DNA of 64,000 nt from Sinohyriopsis cumingii (GCA_028554795.2 CM068827.1:78453677-78517676), one strand, 5' to 3'; counted from the stretch's first letter, positions 19,534 to 33,496 are shown. Translations and numbers: made by a program. Notes: a model not told the origin generated them from the sequence alone.

Positions 19534-22500
19534 TATTTATTTACTTTATTATCTATATCGTTGCCTATTTGACTCTCTCTTTTGCACAGTTGTCATTCTG
19601 TTATCAAGTCTTCCCATAGAAACGATATTCGACATGCGTAATGAGGTGTGGTGGAAGTAGAATGAGAGGGGTGGTCACACACATGTTAAGAAATTGTAAC
19701 TCTGAAGAGAGGGATTGGGAAATGGATGGTCACAATCGAATGTTTAGGAGCCCACCCCGTTCCAGACATTTAAAAAAAAAATGCAATACTAAAGACGGAC
19801 TCTTTGATTCTTAATACCCGGTGTCATTGATGTGTGAACCCAGTCGACATGAACACCTAAGAAATACTGTTGAATTAATAATATTATATACAGTGTCTAA
19901 ATCTTCTTTAATGTCATATCTTTCACTTCTGGTTTTAATTTATCTGGCAAAATCATGTTCCGTTATTGATTTTTAACATAAAAAAGAATTTTTGTGTAGA
20001 ACGTTTGTTGTAAAATATAATCCCTATTCAGACAGATTTTGAACTCCTGGTACCCCCGATTGCAGAAATGTCCATTATACCTCTTACATAGATAGTCCCG
20101 CCCCCCCCCCCCCCGTCTCACCCTTCATTCGATATTATCTCATCGCAGGTAGATATTATTAAAAAAGCGGCTGAATCATATCATATACACCCGCTATTGA
20201 AATAGTACCATCTGATAAAGAACGCATGCCTAAAAGGTATTTATTTATACTTTGGACAGATTTAAGAGTGGGAGAGATATGACAAAACCTAGATTTATGC
20301 TTGACCTTATTCCTAGCGTAAATATTCGAATGTTGTAATAGGCGTAATTTCCAAAAGCATTCCTATGTCGTTTGTGAATGGCGACACAACGCCCAAGACA
20401 GAGAGAATTTAGGGTGATGATGATGATGGTGTGTGTGTGTGTGTGTGTGTGTGTCTGCCATAGAAAGCTCTCTACCCTTTCCAAAGGAAAACAAATAAAC
20501 AGAACCGGAACAGGACTTCTGCGCAGAGCTTTTGTTGTAAAATATAATCCATATTCAGATAGATTTTGAACCCCTGGCACCCCTGATTGCGGAAACGTCA
20601 TCATACCTCTTATATATCTAGTGCCCCCCCCCCCCCCCGGTCTCACCCATCATTCAATGTTTTTTAGTCGCATGTAGATATCTAAAAAAAATGCTGTATC
20701 ATATCATATACATCCGCTATTGAAATTACTGGAACATTTCCTAGCGAAAATTTTCTTTGCGGTTACCGTAGCTTATTAAACAAACGCCCCAGCAGCGGTG
20801 CCAATGGGGGGGGGAGGGGAGTGGCGCTTATTAGAGTACTATTAGCATTAGAACCATCGTCCCAAATATTCTGCAGCCAACGGTCGAAACACAGACTTGG
20901 ACCCCACCAAAAAGCCAGCAACATGCCAGTTATATTGAATCCCGAGTGTAACAGCTAATCCAGTACTGTAACTTTCCACTCTCTTTCAATGACTTACATC
21001 ACTGTTTGACTGAAAGCGTTCCACTCTCTTTCAATAACTTACATCACTGTTTGACTGAAAGCGTTCGTCAATTAAGTTGATTTAACTTTTCTAACAGTCA
21101 CTGGATTACGCTTGTTTCAATTATTTGGAAATACCATAACGAATATATATGGTTCTTTAAGCCTCGACATTTTTTGTGCAAAAATGGTAGCGTGTTTATT
21201 AGAAGTGGGATTTCTATCAGAATAACTACAGGAGATCTTTAAACTTCTACTTAGTAACACTTAAAATGCAGGAGCTTCCGAAAGCTTAACATCCAGAAAA
21301 TCACCAGAGGTTTCACCCCACATACCCCGTGCCTACTTGTTTAGCCCCTATCTCTCACCTGGATTCGCCCCAACATGGAGTACGAAATTACTCTTTAAAG
21401 GTCTCAACTACCATTGATTGGTCTTGAAAGCATGATGTCTGTTATGGGAACATATGACGAAATAAATTACTGGAGCTAAATTTCTGCACACAGGAGACAA
21501 ATTGTGCTGCATTAAATTGCAACAAAAAAAAAAGAGATCATCACTATAATTTTCATAAGTAATCAAATTTTGGGAAACCAGAATGATTGCAGTATTTTGT
21601 GAGTTACAAATTATAAGTCGCAAAGGATGCAAAATGCAACATGTTTATACACGTGTTTGGAACGAAGTTCGCGCGTTATCTGATTTTTTCCGTGGGTAGT
21701 AATTGTATTATCGGCAACGTCTATAGTTGTCCCAGGTAAACTACGTTTTATAATAAAAATGAAGTCGACCGTATATAGGATATATATTGCGTTGAAGACG
21801 TAGTTTTGCTCTCCAGACAAAAAATACAAATTTCACCAAAATTTAATATGAAAATCATACAGTTGTGTTTTTATGTATTTTACCTAGCATTCTTGAATCC
21901 ACCAAATAAAACGTTGTTATTACGATTCCACCTCTGACAAACGATCAATACGCCAAAACACGTAATATCCTGCAAATGTAAACCTCTTGTTCCTTTACAA
22001 CACGCATGCACATTCCACTCAATCAGTAGCTTGAAGGTGAAGTATGAAATTGACCAGGAGTTCATGGTGTTACCGGTATATCGGTTTGCCGTGGCAATAT
22101 TTTTTCCGGTGACTCGTACTCAGTCATTAAGAAATGCACGAAAATTCTCGAGTAATCTTGTCACTAATCACTAATCTCATAATTAATCAGAACACAATAG
22201 TCATTATCCGTCATGTTGAGAAAGAAAACATCAGAGGTAATTCGTCGCACCTTACAAAAAACGTTCTGAAGTACAACATAGAGACCGAAGGAGACGAAGT
22301 CACAATCGGTACAACCTCAACTTTTGCTGTTGTAACTTATGGTGCACTCCGCCAGATCCGAATCACCAAACACATCAAATTGATGTATATTCCTAAAATT
22401 ACTTCCAAGATTTTTTCACGACCTGGTCTGTTAGGGGCATGAATTGAGTTTAAATTACTGTAGGTGATCGCTTCTTTAACGATTCAAGCCAGAAAAGAGT

Positions 22501-22721
22501 GCAACGATTACCCGAGGTCACTGGTAAAATGGCAAGAACGGAGACAAACCAGAGATTTTTTGGGAAGTTGTTGTCCATTTAAAACAGGTGTCATAAAATG
22601 ATATTTGTTTCAGAATAGTTACTAAACATGGCGGACTACGTGGAATTATTCAGACTTCGTCGGGAGTTAAACAGAGTTTTGGCAGTTGAAGTAATCCTAT
22701 ATTGACTATGCTGAGAACTCT
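19534..22721. other. Intergenic with a local tandem duplication
   Basis: 19990-20215 and 20517-20735 are homologous copies (tgttgtaaaatataatcc, a poly(C) run, catatcatatacayccgcta) about 525 bases apart. A 45-bp direct duplication lies at about 20969-21066. A (GT)n lies at 20430-20453. ORFs at 21880-22065 and 22134-22442 are unrecognised. Confidence 0.55.
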
Positions 22722-23050
22722 CTCTGTGTGTGTGTGTGTGTGTGTGATTTTAATTTTGTGTTTAGCTTGGACAATTTTTCAGTCATGTCGCTACGATGTC
22801 TGTAGTGTGGCAGTTTATGGTGATGTCTAGCACTTGGACATCATATCGTAGACATATTGCAGGATGCTCCACCCAATTACATTATCCTGACACGAAGATG
22901 ACCAGCACTGACACTCACCTCTTAATGCTGACCACCAAGCGAGGCAGCTGTTAGTACCATTTTTATGAGTCTTTGGTTTGACTTGGCCGGAGTTCAAACC
23001 CGCGATCTCCCGCCTCCGGATGCTCTAATCACTAGCCACCGCTCAGGACC
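22722..23050 (-). mobile_element. SINE family A, left marker of duplicated segment copy A
   Basis: A full antisense SINE with (GT)n tail, body and head ending cactagccaccgctcagg. Its right flank (attctaatatgactttatc... aatagcgaaat) is the same as that of the SINE at 36572-37232, so both were copied together. Confidence 0.8.
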
Positions 23051-23547
23051 GATTCTAATATGACTTTATCATTACTAAAGGCGAGGGTTGCACGTGTGAT
23101 CATAGGAATACAAAGGAAATAGCGAAATGGAGAGGCACATTATTATAACTGGTTCTAACCGTTCCGGTTAGAGCGTCCGCCTCGGATGCGGGAGGTCGTG
23201 GGTTCGATCACCGGTCGAATCATACCAAACACTTAAAAAAAATGGTACTAACAGCTGCCTCGCTTAGCGCTCAGCATTAAGAGGTTAGTGTTAGGACTGG
23301 TCGGCCTTCTATCAGGATAATGTGACTGGGTGGGAGATCATGCTACATGTTTGCGTCATGATGCCCCAGTGTTAAACATCACTAAAAACTGTCACACTGC
23401 AGACATCGTAGATATATGACTGAAAAGGACTATATTGAATAAGGGCCATTTTCTGCCCCCTCTCCAAATGTCCTTATATTATGTATAATGTATATATGAG
23501 GTGGTTAACAGTTATTTCTGACATCAGTTTTGTGTTCATGTGTCCGT

Positions 23548-25620
23548 TGCCATGGTTACAGGGTGTCAAAACACTATCAGAAAATACATGAAAAACAGTC
23601 ATCTTTTCCATTTACTTCTCATTGATACTGCTTTTCCATGAGCTATTCACTCAGTTTCAGATTTGCAATATTATTATTGTAGAGGTTATAAAGCTGTATA
23701 TATATAAAGTTTAGTTTCTAAAACTATTCCAAAATGGTCCATCGTAGACAAAAATAGAATATCATATTTATACGTCAACTGAAAACTTTCTAAAATACGT
23801 TGACAAAAAGGTACTTAATCGTACAATACAAGAACTGTTCCTCAGTAAACTGTTCCACAATAAAATATTATTTAATATTATTGAATTATTTAAATGATTG
23901 TGTGATATTATTGAATACGACGGTAAAGGAGACGTTAACAGGGGCCTATATGTTCACTTCTTCACCGAATACATGGGTTTCTTACCTGAAATGGAAATGA
24001 CAAGTGTTCTTTATGTATTTATGTACTTTTATCCTTTTATTTTCATGCTATATAACACATACACTACTGTGTTTCTATTTTTAGAAGAAAAAAATCAATA
24101 AATTGTCTCCCACCCCCCTTGAGGTAGTCTATAGTCAAACTGCAATCTAGTTATAAACTTTATATTCATCCGTAAAGATATATGGACATTAATAAGACAA
24201 AAAAATAAACTATTGGTTCAGCACTTTTAATGAACTTCTGAAAACTGTGAAATATGTTTTAGAAGTAATGGTATTATAGAGTACAAGCAAGAAACAGACT
24301 ATAGGTTTTGTACTCTATAGACCTTTTGCGTATATTTTTAAACCAGCGCGGGAATACTGCACTACACTAACTGCATGCTGTTGTCTGTGAAATGAGAGGA
24401 TGTACACGTTTATAAAGAACATATACCTATAACGAACTAATGGAAACACAATCATTTTATTATTCGTTTTGCAAATGCTATTTACCAGCACTTAAGAGTC
24501 CGCAAAGATGGTGATTTACATCGTGCAAGATTCGGGGATTCATAGAATTAATGCAGCTTTAAAGAATTTTTAGGGACAAGTTTGCACATAAACTTCGATG
24601 AAAAACGAGTCAAAGTAAGTATTTTTCTACCTTTTCATCGTTTAAAATAACTATATATGACTATAATCTTTCTCTCTCTCTCCTCCTATGCACATGTATG
24701 CAGAGATTCAATTCTTTGTAGACTCAAAACTGGGGCCCTCGGTGGGGGCAATGAAGAAATTTAAAAACGTATAGAAACATTTTAACGAATAAAATAACGT
24801 TATATGAATATGTGTTCATATATACCATTAAAGGAAAGCTAGTCACATTATCTCATTGACTTTTATAAGTTTACAATGGTTTCAAAGACAGTTTTTGTGC
24901 CTAAATATTGTAAGAACTATAATACATGTAGGCCGACGTGTTCTCCGTATTCCTACGCAAAAATATTGCGAATATCTCGCCGTAAGGCTTTCTATATAAC
25001 TGGAGGTTCAGGGACGTGTTAAAAAGAAATCTATGCAAGCAAGAGACGACGAAACATCTGATAAAAGAAATGCACTCACTAAACACACATTACCTAACGG
25101 TAGCAGTTAACCAAAACTAATAGCAAATCCGTTGCCATGGTTACAGGTTGTCAAAACACTTAAAAAAAGACATGAAAAGTAGTCATCTTTTCCATTTACT
25201 TCTCACAGATACTGCTTTGTCAAGAACTATTCACTCAGTTTTAAATTTTGCAATAAGCATTTTTATTATTTTTGGGTTATAAAGATCTGCAAATAAAATT
25301 TTATTTAACGTATATGTCCACTACATACTACACCTAAATTACATTGACAAAAAAGGTACTTAACCATAAAATAATAACAAATGTTCCAACATGAAATACT
25401 GATTAACATTATGGAACGATGTTTCATGTTATTGATTTATTTGAATTATTGTTTAATATTATTGAATGATATTAGTATATTTAGGCATTAACAGGGGCCA
25501 ATATGTTCGCATTTTAATGTGAATGCCAAGCAATATGTAATATCCCTTACACTAACACTTTTGTAATTTTTGCATACTTTTGTAAAACATGAATGGTAAT
25601 GGGTAAATGGGCCACCCCCA
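23548..25620. repeat. Internal direct repeats of the 6.7-kb transposon
   Basis: About 23548-24120 and about 25127-25620 align over the ccgttgccatggttacagg start, the tcatcttttccatttacttct block, the aacaggggcc block and a C-rich end. The offset is about 1.58 kb. A similar aacagaggcca motif recurs at about 28054. Confidence 0.65.
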
Positions 25621-26245
25621 CCCCACCCCAAAAATGCATCTTATTGTTATGTTTTAGCTGTGACATCTACAATGGCGAGAACACACTTTATTAATATGTC
25701 AGTGAAGCACAATAGTAGATTTCAAATGAAATGCACTGAAAAAATAATTTATACCTAACCTTAGTAGTTAAACACAATTATTCGCAAATCCTGATGCTTA
25801 TAGCATCCACATCAATCCAACCACAACATTACATAATAAGAGTGATATACACCTGCTATCACAAGGGTGAGAAGATAAACTTTTCTGTACTTGCCATTTA
25901 ACCTTTGACCCCTCATAGAGACACCAAGGGAGGTGGCCACAAATTATACAGTAACACTATTTCCAATGCTTATTATACAGGCAACACATCACAAGAAACT
26001 TGGATGTAGTCAGCTACACCTTTGCCATTTTCTACAGACCGAACCAGTGCCATGACTGCACAGTAAAAAGTATTGAAAAACAAACTAGTCAGTAAAACAT
26101 AAACATAAAAAGTCAAGATAATTGAAGAGCGAATGTATTATCATTCTTGCTTTCTCATTATCACCCAAATGACATGCCATAATAATATAAACATCTTGAT
26201 ATGGATGACAATTCAGATTATAAAAATATATTTTTACACACATAG

Positions 26246-26321
<76 letters not shown>

Positions 26322-26333
26322 GGTACCAGATTA

Positions 26334-27736
26334 TTATTGACGAGGGTATTGGTCGCGGTGTAGCAAGCACTCCTCAAATGATTTACCGTTGTTATTTTCA
26401 CATTCTGGAATAAATGATGCATCTTTAAGATGACAAGTTAGTGATTTTCTCTTTGTCAACTCATCATTTTCCCATCTTTTGCAGCCCAGAAACCATATGA
26501 CACTTGACTTGTGTGCACAACACCCTAAAACCCGAGCACCAACCTTGCAGGGTCAGTACCATCCTTTGATGAAATCCGTGTAATCGTTGGCTTGTATTGG
26601 ATCCACAGTGAATGTGTTTTCTTTCTGGAGTGGCGAGACTGGATTTTTGCATGCAACAGGCCTGGAAAATCCATGCATACCATAACATCATAAAGCCCCT
26701 CATCTGTGAGATGTTCATTTGTATAGCCTGGAGCCTGTTTGACTTGATAAATGCCCATATTGATGTAACGCAGGTAATCAACTGAGAGCCTGGGGAAATC
26801 AGTCAGTTCATCAGTGGATGCATCCATCTTAAAGTAGATATTGTGCTTATTCAGCAAGTTGTTCTCTTGAACCAGGATTTGAACACTGTTCGGTTCCTTT
26901 GCTTTTTCAACCATCCTTCTTGCGGTCTCAGCAGTTGATGGATCCATGTTGGCCAGAGGTGGTCAAAATTTATTCATTAATGCATAGATAATTCTAAGGA
27001 AATCACCTATATGAGGAACAAGTGTATTTGGCACTACTTTGTCAAAATACTTCCACTGTTTTACTTGTGCATCTACCATGTGTATTATGCAGTGTATTCA
27101 AGAAAGAAGACACTTCCAGGAATTGATCTCTTTTCAAGCCAGTAAGATGGAATTAGTCATCATCAAACAGGGAAGAAGGAGCATCAAAGTTAAAATATGA
27201 CTTTGTTTTAATTAACTCACGCACATTTTGTAAAAGTGAGGTAATGTCTGTTCTTGAAAAGTCTTCAAACTCTTTTGTTGCACTGATAGATTGTAAGGCT
27301 TCATTACTAAAGTATGAGTTTTCCAAATGAAATTTGCAACATCTACTGTACGAATTTATAAATTTACCACACTCTACAAAAGACTGGGTAATGGCACAGA
27401 TTGGGACATTAACAAGATGATTTCGATGCCCATGTGGTATTTTACATACAACACAACGTCTGTGTGTTCTTGGTGTTGATGGAATTTGTAGTTGAATTGT
27501 TTGTGCGCTTTTTAAGGCAGCACTTGAAGTAGTTGGTAGCTGAAAATCTGGATCATGGTGACTGACAGATTTCTGTAATATTTACATTGGCAACTAGAGC
27601 AAACAACATCATCTTGCGTTACAGGCCTTTGCAATAATTCCTCTGTATGCTTTTCTAGAATGCCTGTAAGTACTTTTGTTCTAGCTGATGGTTTTACCCT
27701 TTTGTAGCACCAGGAACATTGATATGCTTTAGGCAT
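26334..27736 (-). pseudogene. Decayed DDE-transposase/SWIM zinc-finger family gene
   Basis: The frame opens at ATG 27736 with CSWC...VVCSSCQC (two CX2C pairs), then shifts. The next frame carries IPSTPRTHRRCVVC and NSYSRCC, then LTGLKRDQF near 27160, which in related genes precedes a DDE nuclease domain. Here the frame passes almost directly (27090-27030) into WKYFDKVVPN, so the catalytic core appears deleted. 26947-26525 is a clean stretch with DELTDFPRLS and YDVMVCMDF; after one more frameshift the SWIM signature CKVGARVLGCCAH (CXC...CXH) appears near 26545-26505. Stops are TAA TAA at 26336-26331. Intact relatives are widespread in cnidarian and mollusc genomes (recall, not search). The gene is dead: at least three frame breaks and no DDE core. 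Confidence 0.7.
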
Positions 27737-30628
27737 TTCAGATTTTTGTAGAAATTAATTGAACATTTTGATTTCAGACCATTTAATAAACCGTCACATA
27801 TGACATAAAGTCTTATATAACACTCATTTATGGTTACTTTTCATTATTTTGCAACTATTCACTTAGGCAATCATATTGATTATATATTGGTACTCGAAGC
27901 CTACAACTTCCACCCACACAGTTCTTGTAGTGATATAGCTTGAAACAGATTGTATGTAGAATATATAAAAATAAACTCAGCTTAGTATGTATTAATTGTC
28001 ATAATTCATGTTTTATATAATAGTTTTATTGTGTAATCAGTTATGACGTATAACAGAGGCCAACATTTTGTACTTCTAAATCACTTTGGTCTGAATATAG
28101 TTTATGCTATATATGTTTTATGGTTAGTAAGTACCCCCCCCCCCATTGTTTATTTCCCGTACAAAAAAAGGTATGTGGGCTACATTTTGTTATTAATTTA
28201 CTACTGCTGTTATTATTTATTATTACTAGTAGTAGTATTAGTGATATTACTTTTATTCAAGCAAGTTCTACTTTGAATAAAAGATTTTCACCTGTAAATT
28301 TTATGGCATTTTAGTTTTTTGTTTTATTATACCTGAATTAATAAGTTTAGAAAGTTCTGAGGTGCTCATTTAATGAAATAAAGACATAATGTCATTACAA
28401 TAAATATGCAGTAATTAGATAAGTATATTGAACTAATAGGTATTTTGGCACAGAAGTAATGCAAATATTATTTTCAGTTGCAAAATCATAATTAATTGGC
28501 TTCCATCGGGACTATGGACATTGTTCCCACTGTTTGGACAGATTAAAATTTTAGGAATTGTTAACTTTTTTAGCAATTGTTAAAAACATCATTAGTGTAG
28601 TAAGCAAGTTAAAAAAATTTATGTCATTCTTTAAACGATTATTCTTGTTATGGACGAGAGTATCGGAAAATATGATAAAAATTCAGTATGAAAAAATTGA
28701 ATACAAATATACTTGTATGAAAGTTATACTATCTAAATATGGAAGAATAACCGCTTCACAACATAGGTTTCCACTACCATTTTTTTCTGAAGCTGACATG
28801 ATTGGCCACCCTTGTAATGTTCGATTTTAGATGAATAACATATTGATAAAAATGTCACCTTGCTTGAAATAAAAATTAAATTGATTTTTCAATTGTGCAT
28901 TATTTTTTGTTGGTTTTGCTGAGCTGTTTTCTAATTTTATTTCAAAATAAATTCACAGCTATTGATATTATGAATATTAATTCTTAAAAAGAAAAGAAAA
29001 AAAAGAAATAGGAAAATAAAACAATATTTGCCGCGTGTGGGATTTGAAGTTGGTGCGATAGGTTTCCGGAATAACTGCTCAACCGTTTGAGCTATTGCTA
29101 CATTGGTAGCTGGATATGTATATCATGCATATGACATTTTTTCCAAGCTGCTTTATAGAACTGCAGACTATTAGTTGCTGTTTGCACATTTAATGATAAA
29201 ATTTTAAAGAATTGTTATTGTTACTATATGAAGTGAGACACAGTTGACAAAATTTAATGAAAAAGTACGCAGGTTGTAAACGTTATTTCCAGCAGAAAAT
29301 TGACAGATTCATTTAGATGACATGTACGGAATTGCGCTGTAATAGTGAATTAAACATAGCAAACGGCATCGTGATGGAACTGAAGAAAAACCCTTGTTAT
29401 TAATGTATAAAATAAATAATATATATGTACTTACCCTATTATTTAAAGCATCCTTTTGCCAAAAATTGTCAACGTAAAAATACAATTTCATTTAATGATT
29501 AATCCACTTAGTCTTTGTTTATATATAGTTCCAAATGCCCCTTCAGCGCCTCTTCGAAAAATCTTGTTTCCAATGCAATTTAGATAGAATGAAGAAAGAG
29601 ATAAAGAATGGATAACATTACTTTTAAAATATCTGAATCGTTATTATTCCCGGAATTTTTCTAATATGATAATGAAGGAAATAATATAACGCACTCTAGA
29701 AATGCGGGTCTAATTGCTCACGCGTAGCGATACTTCGGCAGGTACGGTGCAACAGGGAAAACAATGACATTGACGCATAGGCAGCAAAATTCAAGAATTT
29801 TTTAATTTTTAGTGATTAGCGCAAACGTGAACACATGAGTTATCACGAGAACCTAAAACTTTTAATAAAAATTAATCAGTGTAAATACCTTGTCTGATCA
29901 AGCCGGCGCTTATATCTTATTTCTAGTTTCAAGTTGCTCAAATGTAGCATTTTCTCTTAAATTTCCCATACCAGACCATGTTCAAAGGTCGTATTTTGGT
30001 ATGAAAAAGAAATTTATGTGCATATTTAATGCAGAATAGGGTGATTTATACATCGAAAATTACAATAAGGCACAGAGTTGTGATATTTACAAGAATTTTT
30101 TTCCCCCATAAAAACGGGGACAGAAAATGGCCCTTATTCAATATAGTCCTTTTTAAAGTTACGTTAAAAATCCAACACACACACACACACAAACACACAA
30201 CTGGTTCTCAATCCCTAAATTATGCATTTATTTTGCTTGGCCCTGAAAGCTAAGGAACAGTGATTAAATTCATTTTCTCAGAAACTAAGGTCCGAGACGC
30301 ATTGTGTCAATGTTCCTTAGTGGCGCCAATACTTGCTGTGCTGAGGTAACAGTTATTTAATGTCAGTTAACACCCCTCCCCCTTCCTACAATACATTTTG
30401 TAAAGAATTACCCCATTACACTAAAGTAAATGTGAAATATCATGGACTATTTAGCTGCAAAAACATCCCCACCCTCTTCGCTTGGCGGTCCCTCCCCCTC
30501 TCTCTCTACCACTGATTCGCTCTTCATGTTGAACGGTTTAAATTCATGCTCTGTAGCGATGTCAAGCGATAATTAGCCCTAAGCATAACATTATCAATTG
30601 TGCAGACATCCACCGAATCCACGAACTC

Positions 30629-30722
<94 letters not shown>

Positions 30723-31485
30723 TTTTTTCCTCTCAATTCAGTTTTCCTTCTGTAGTTAGAAAGCGGTACCCGTCCTTGATCTCAGCAAGGTGACTTACGC
30801 CTAGACTTAAACATATGTATTGGCTGAAATTCAAATCTGACTTAAAACTGACCAATCAAATGTCTCAAGTCGTGACTTAAGACATGTGCTGGTTAAACTG
30901 AAGCCGACTTCCTAACTATTGTTTTCAAAAGGTGATTGAATCGTCTTTTAAGAAATAAGAAATAAACCATTGTTTAGTACAGTGCAGTTTCTGAAAGTCT
31001 CAACATGGTGTCAACAATAGTTTTATACAATACACTTATCAGCATCCTTTAAATACTAACATCATTCAAAAAGCGTAACATATCTACGCTAGTACGGAAA
31101 CTTACCTGTAAAGCACACGTTTTCTCTCGCTTCTGCGTAAATAATGATCAATAAACTTCGTATCATCATCTTAAATACATGTACGTCAGACACGGTATTT
31201 TGCCTAGTCGATCGTCCGTTGCTATAGTAAAGGTTATATTGAACATGATTCAAACGTCATACGCAATGGCGATGAATGGCTTCTTTTGAATATTACATAC
31301 CTGCACTCTAGAACCTTGGGACTTAAAATATTGTATGGTACAGCGCAGTCATTCCATCCATGTTTACCTGTTATATACAGGATATATTACTATCTTTTTT
31401 ATTTTTTAAAATTATTAAATTTAACTATGTTTTTTCTAATAAGCGACAAACGTTTAACGTTTATACTATATAGCTTTCTTACAGT

Positions 31486-31672
31486 GTGTATGTGTGTGAT
31501 TTAAATTTTTAACGTAGCTTTAACAATTTTCTATTCATATCGCTACGAGCGCATAGCGAGGCAGCTGTGGGTACCAACTGTATAAATCTTTGGTATGACT
31601 CGGCCGGGGTTCAAGCCCATGATCTCCCGCAAACTAAGGCGGACAAACTAACCACTAGGTCATCGGAGCGGT
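31486..31672 (-). mobile_element. SINE family A with internal deletion, private to copy A
   Basis: Tail and head of the family are joined with most of the body missing. The flanks carry a duplication TCTTACAGTGT (left about 31475-31485, right about 31673-31683). Copy B at about 39766-39780 has one uninterrupted cttacagtgtataatg, the empty site. Confidence 0.8.
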
Positions 31673-33222
31673 CTCTTACAGTGTATAATGTATTTAATCC
31701 ACATACACGACACAATTCGAATGAGACATTTGGTCTACTCTAATGTTTGAATTACATCGAAATAATGTTACTCTCGAAATTAGAAATTCCTCAAGATTGT
31801 CTCAAGTTTCCATAAATTTGTATTTCTTAGTCGCAAACATATTAAAACAAATTTCTTTGAAATGAGACTACCATGGCAGTTATGCTGTGTTTTGTTGTTG
31901 TTGTTTGGAATGGTAGCAACATTGCAGTTGTACGGGTCTTTTTATTGATATACCTGTCTCTCGAGACATTCTTTCGCATCATACTTGGCATTTGGGATAT
32001 TTCGGTAACGTCATCCGTCCAAAGTTAAATGGTGATGACCATTCGTTTGATTCCTATGCCACACTAGAGCTATAAATTATTCTAATTGATTCATATTTCA
32101 TTTGAAATGAGCGCGCATGGAAGATAATATTTATACCATATCTATTATGTAAAGCAATGCACTGGATGAATTATGGATCCCAACATGCTTTGACGATGCG
32201 AAGAAAGGCCGAAATTTTGAATAAAAGGACCATAGTACTCTTTTAATAAAACTGCATGGATACATAGGTCATGGTCTGTAAGAGACTGCTCTTGGGAAAT
32301 GTTGCATTAATAAATCAGAGCTAATCAGACAGGAACTTAACACATCGTTTACGCCCCGACTATTAACTCTGCTGCTTTAATGACTCATCACGTTTAACCA
32401 GACATATCGTGTGATTCCGCGAGATCTTCACAATGTGAGGGTTTGTCATGGTTTATGGACTCAGATCACAACATTCGTATATAGCCTCTGCATTTGTTTA
32501 TCGGTACTGATATTTCCGCTGTTTCCAAATAAATGCAAATCATATGTTATTCTAACGTACCTCCAAAGATAACTTCACAGCGAAGTTCTTGTAATAGTTT
32601 CACAGGTATTTCTTTGAGAGGCTGGACTGTAAACAAAGCAATGTGCAATGGAACCCAGATTTCACATCCGGATCATGACCAAGGACTGGCACTGTTGCAG
32701 GAACACACACAGACATCACACCATAAGCTCATATTTTAAAGAATAACCAATTACTTTTATATCTATACCAAGAATGCCGAAATGTAACTCTTATATCAAA
32801 ACCAAAAAGAAGGCAGGAATAAATACTAAATCAGACATTATGAACGTTGTTTAAGCATTGAATAACCCATAAATTGCATTTTCTTCGTTTATTGAATTGA
32901 CTGAATCACAATGGTATTGTGTAAGTCGCATTCAATCCCAAACTGCAACGCGTATATGGGGATTGCGTACATGCGTGACACTTGAGATAAACGATTAATG
33001 TCCTCGTTGTCTGGATGGAAGGTCAGCCTTAAGTCCTAGCAATTCACTGACAAACTATCTTCCAATTTCTGCCTACTACCAAGGATTCTGGTAACACAAG
33101 ATAGAGACAGACTTTGGAGAAAATAAAACCGCCCCCGCCCTTCCTCTCTTGATGCTCATTTTTCTGGCACAGCGTAGGTTTATACAAACTTTGACCAGTA
33201 TGGTGCTTTACAGTGAGAATAT

Positions 33223-33223
<1 letters not shown>

Positions 33224-33303
<80 letters not shown>
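33224..33303. repeat. (GA)n(GT)n microsatellite at SINE tail
   Basis: A (GA)n run at 33224-33271 passes into (GT)n at 33276-33303, which abuts the tail of the SINE that follows. Confidence 0.9.
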
Positions 33304-33306
<3 letters not shown>

Positions 33307-33496
33307 ATTTCTTTTTTTTAAAGTAGCTTTAACAATTTGCCAGTCATATCGCTACGATGTCTACCGTGTTGCAGTTTATAGTGATGTCTAGCACAGGGGC
33401 ATCATGCCGCAGACAGGTAGCATGATGTCCCACCCAGTCATGCTATCGTGACAACAGGTCGACTAGTCCTAACACTAACTTCTGAATGCTGAGTGA
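33304..33496 (-). mobile_element. SINE family A, head-truncated, shared by copies A and B
   Basis: Tail and body (taacaatttgccagtcatat... gctgagtg) without tRNA-like head. It corresponds in position to the full copy at 41833-42155, so insertion predates the duplication. Confidence 0.75.

Larger units (their letters stand above)
23427..30149. mobile_element. 6.7-kb DNA transposon with perfect 29-bp TIRs and a SWIM/DDE-family gene relic
   Basis: The 29 bases at 23427-23455 (starting GGACTATATTGAATAAGG) are the exact reverse complement of 30121-30149. It interrupts a SINE between body and tail, which fixes the ends. Inside lie direct repeats at about 23548-24120 and 25127-25620 (ccgttgccatggttacagg, gtcatcttttccatttac), an (AC)n(AT)n tract at 26246-26318, the broken SWIM gene on the minus strand (26334-27736) and AT-rich sequence to the right. 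A clear target duplication is not visible: flanks are gaaaa and ttttt. Superfamily unknown. Confidence 0.8.
23157..30199 (+). mobile_element. SINE family A split by a 6.7-kb DNA transposon
   Basis: Head and body are at 23157-23426 and the tail (aaagttacgttaaaaatcc plus (CA)n) resumes at 30150-30199. The whole composite is flanked by a perfect 9-bp duplication ACTGGTTCT at 23148-23156 and 30200-30208. The paralogous locus near 37367 shows the unoccupied site (actacttctcaatccc). The 5' head is slightly deleted (ttccggttagagcg). Confidence 0.85.

Noticed and set aside
21880..22065. Possible first exon with signal-like N-terminus on the minus strand and a GTAAAA donor
   Set aside because: Single weak donor, no partner exon, no family similarity.
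29026..29112. tRNA gene on the minus strand
   Set aside because: A-box- and B-box-like sequences are present, but acceptor and anticodon stems do not pair; at most a tRNA-derived repeat.
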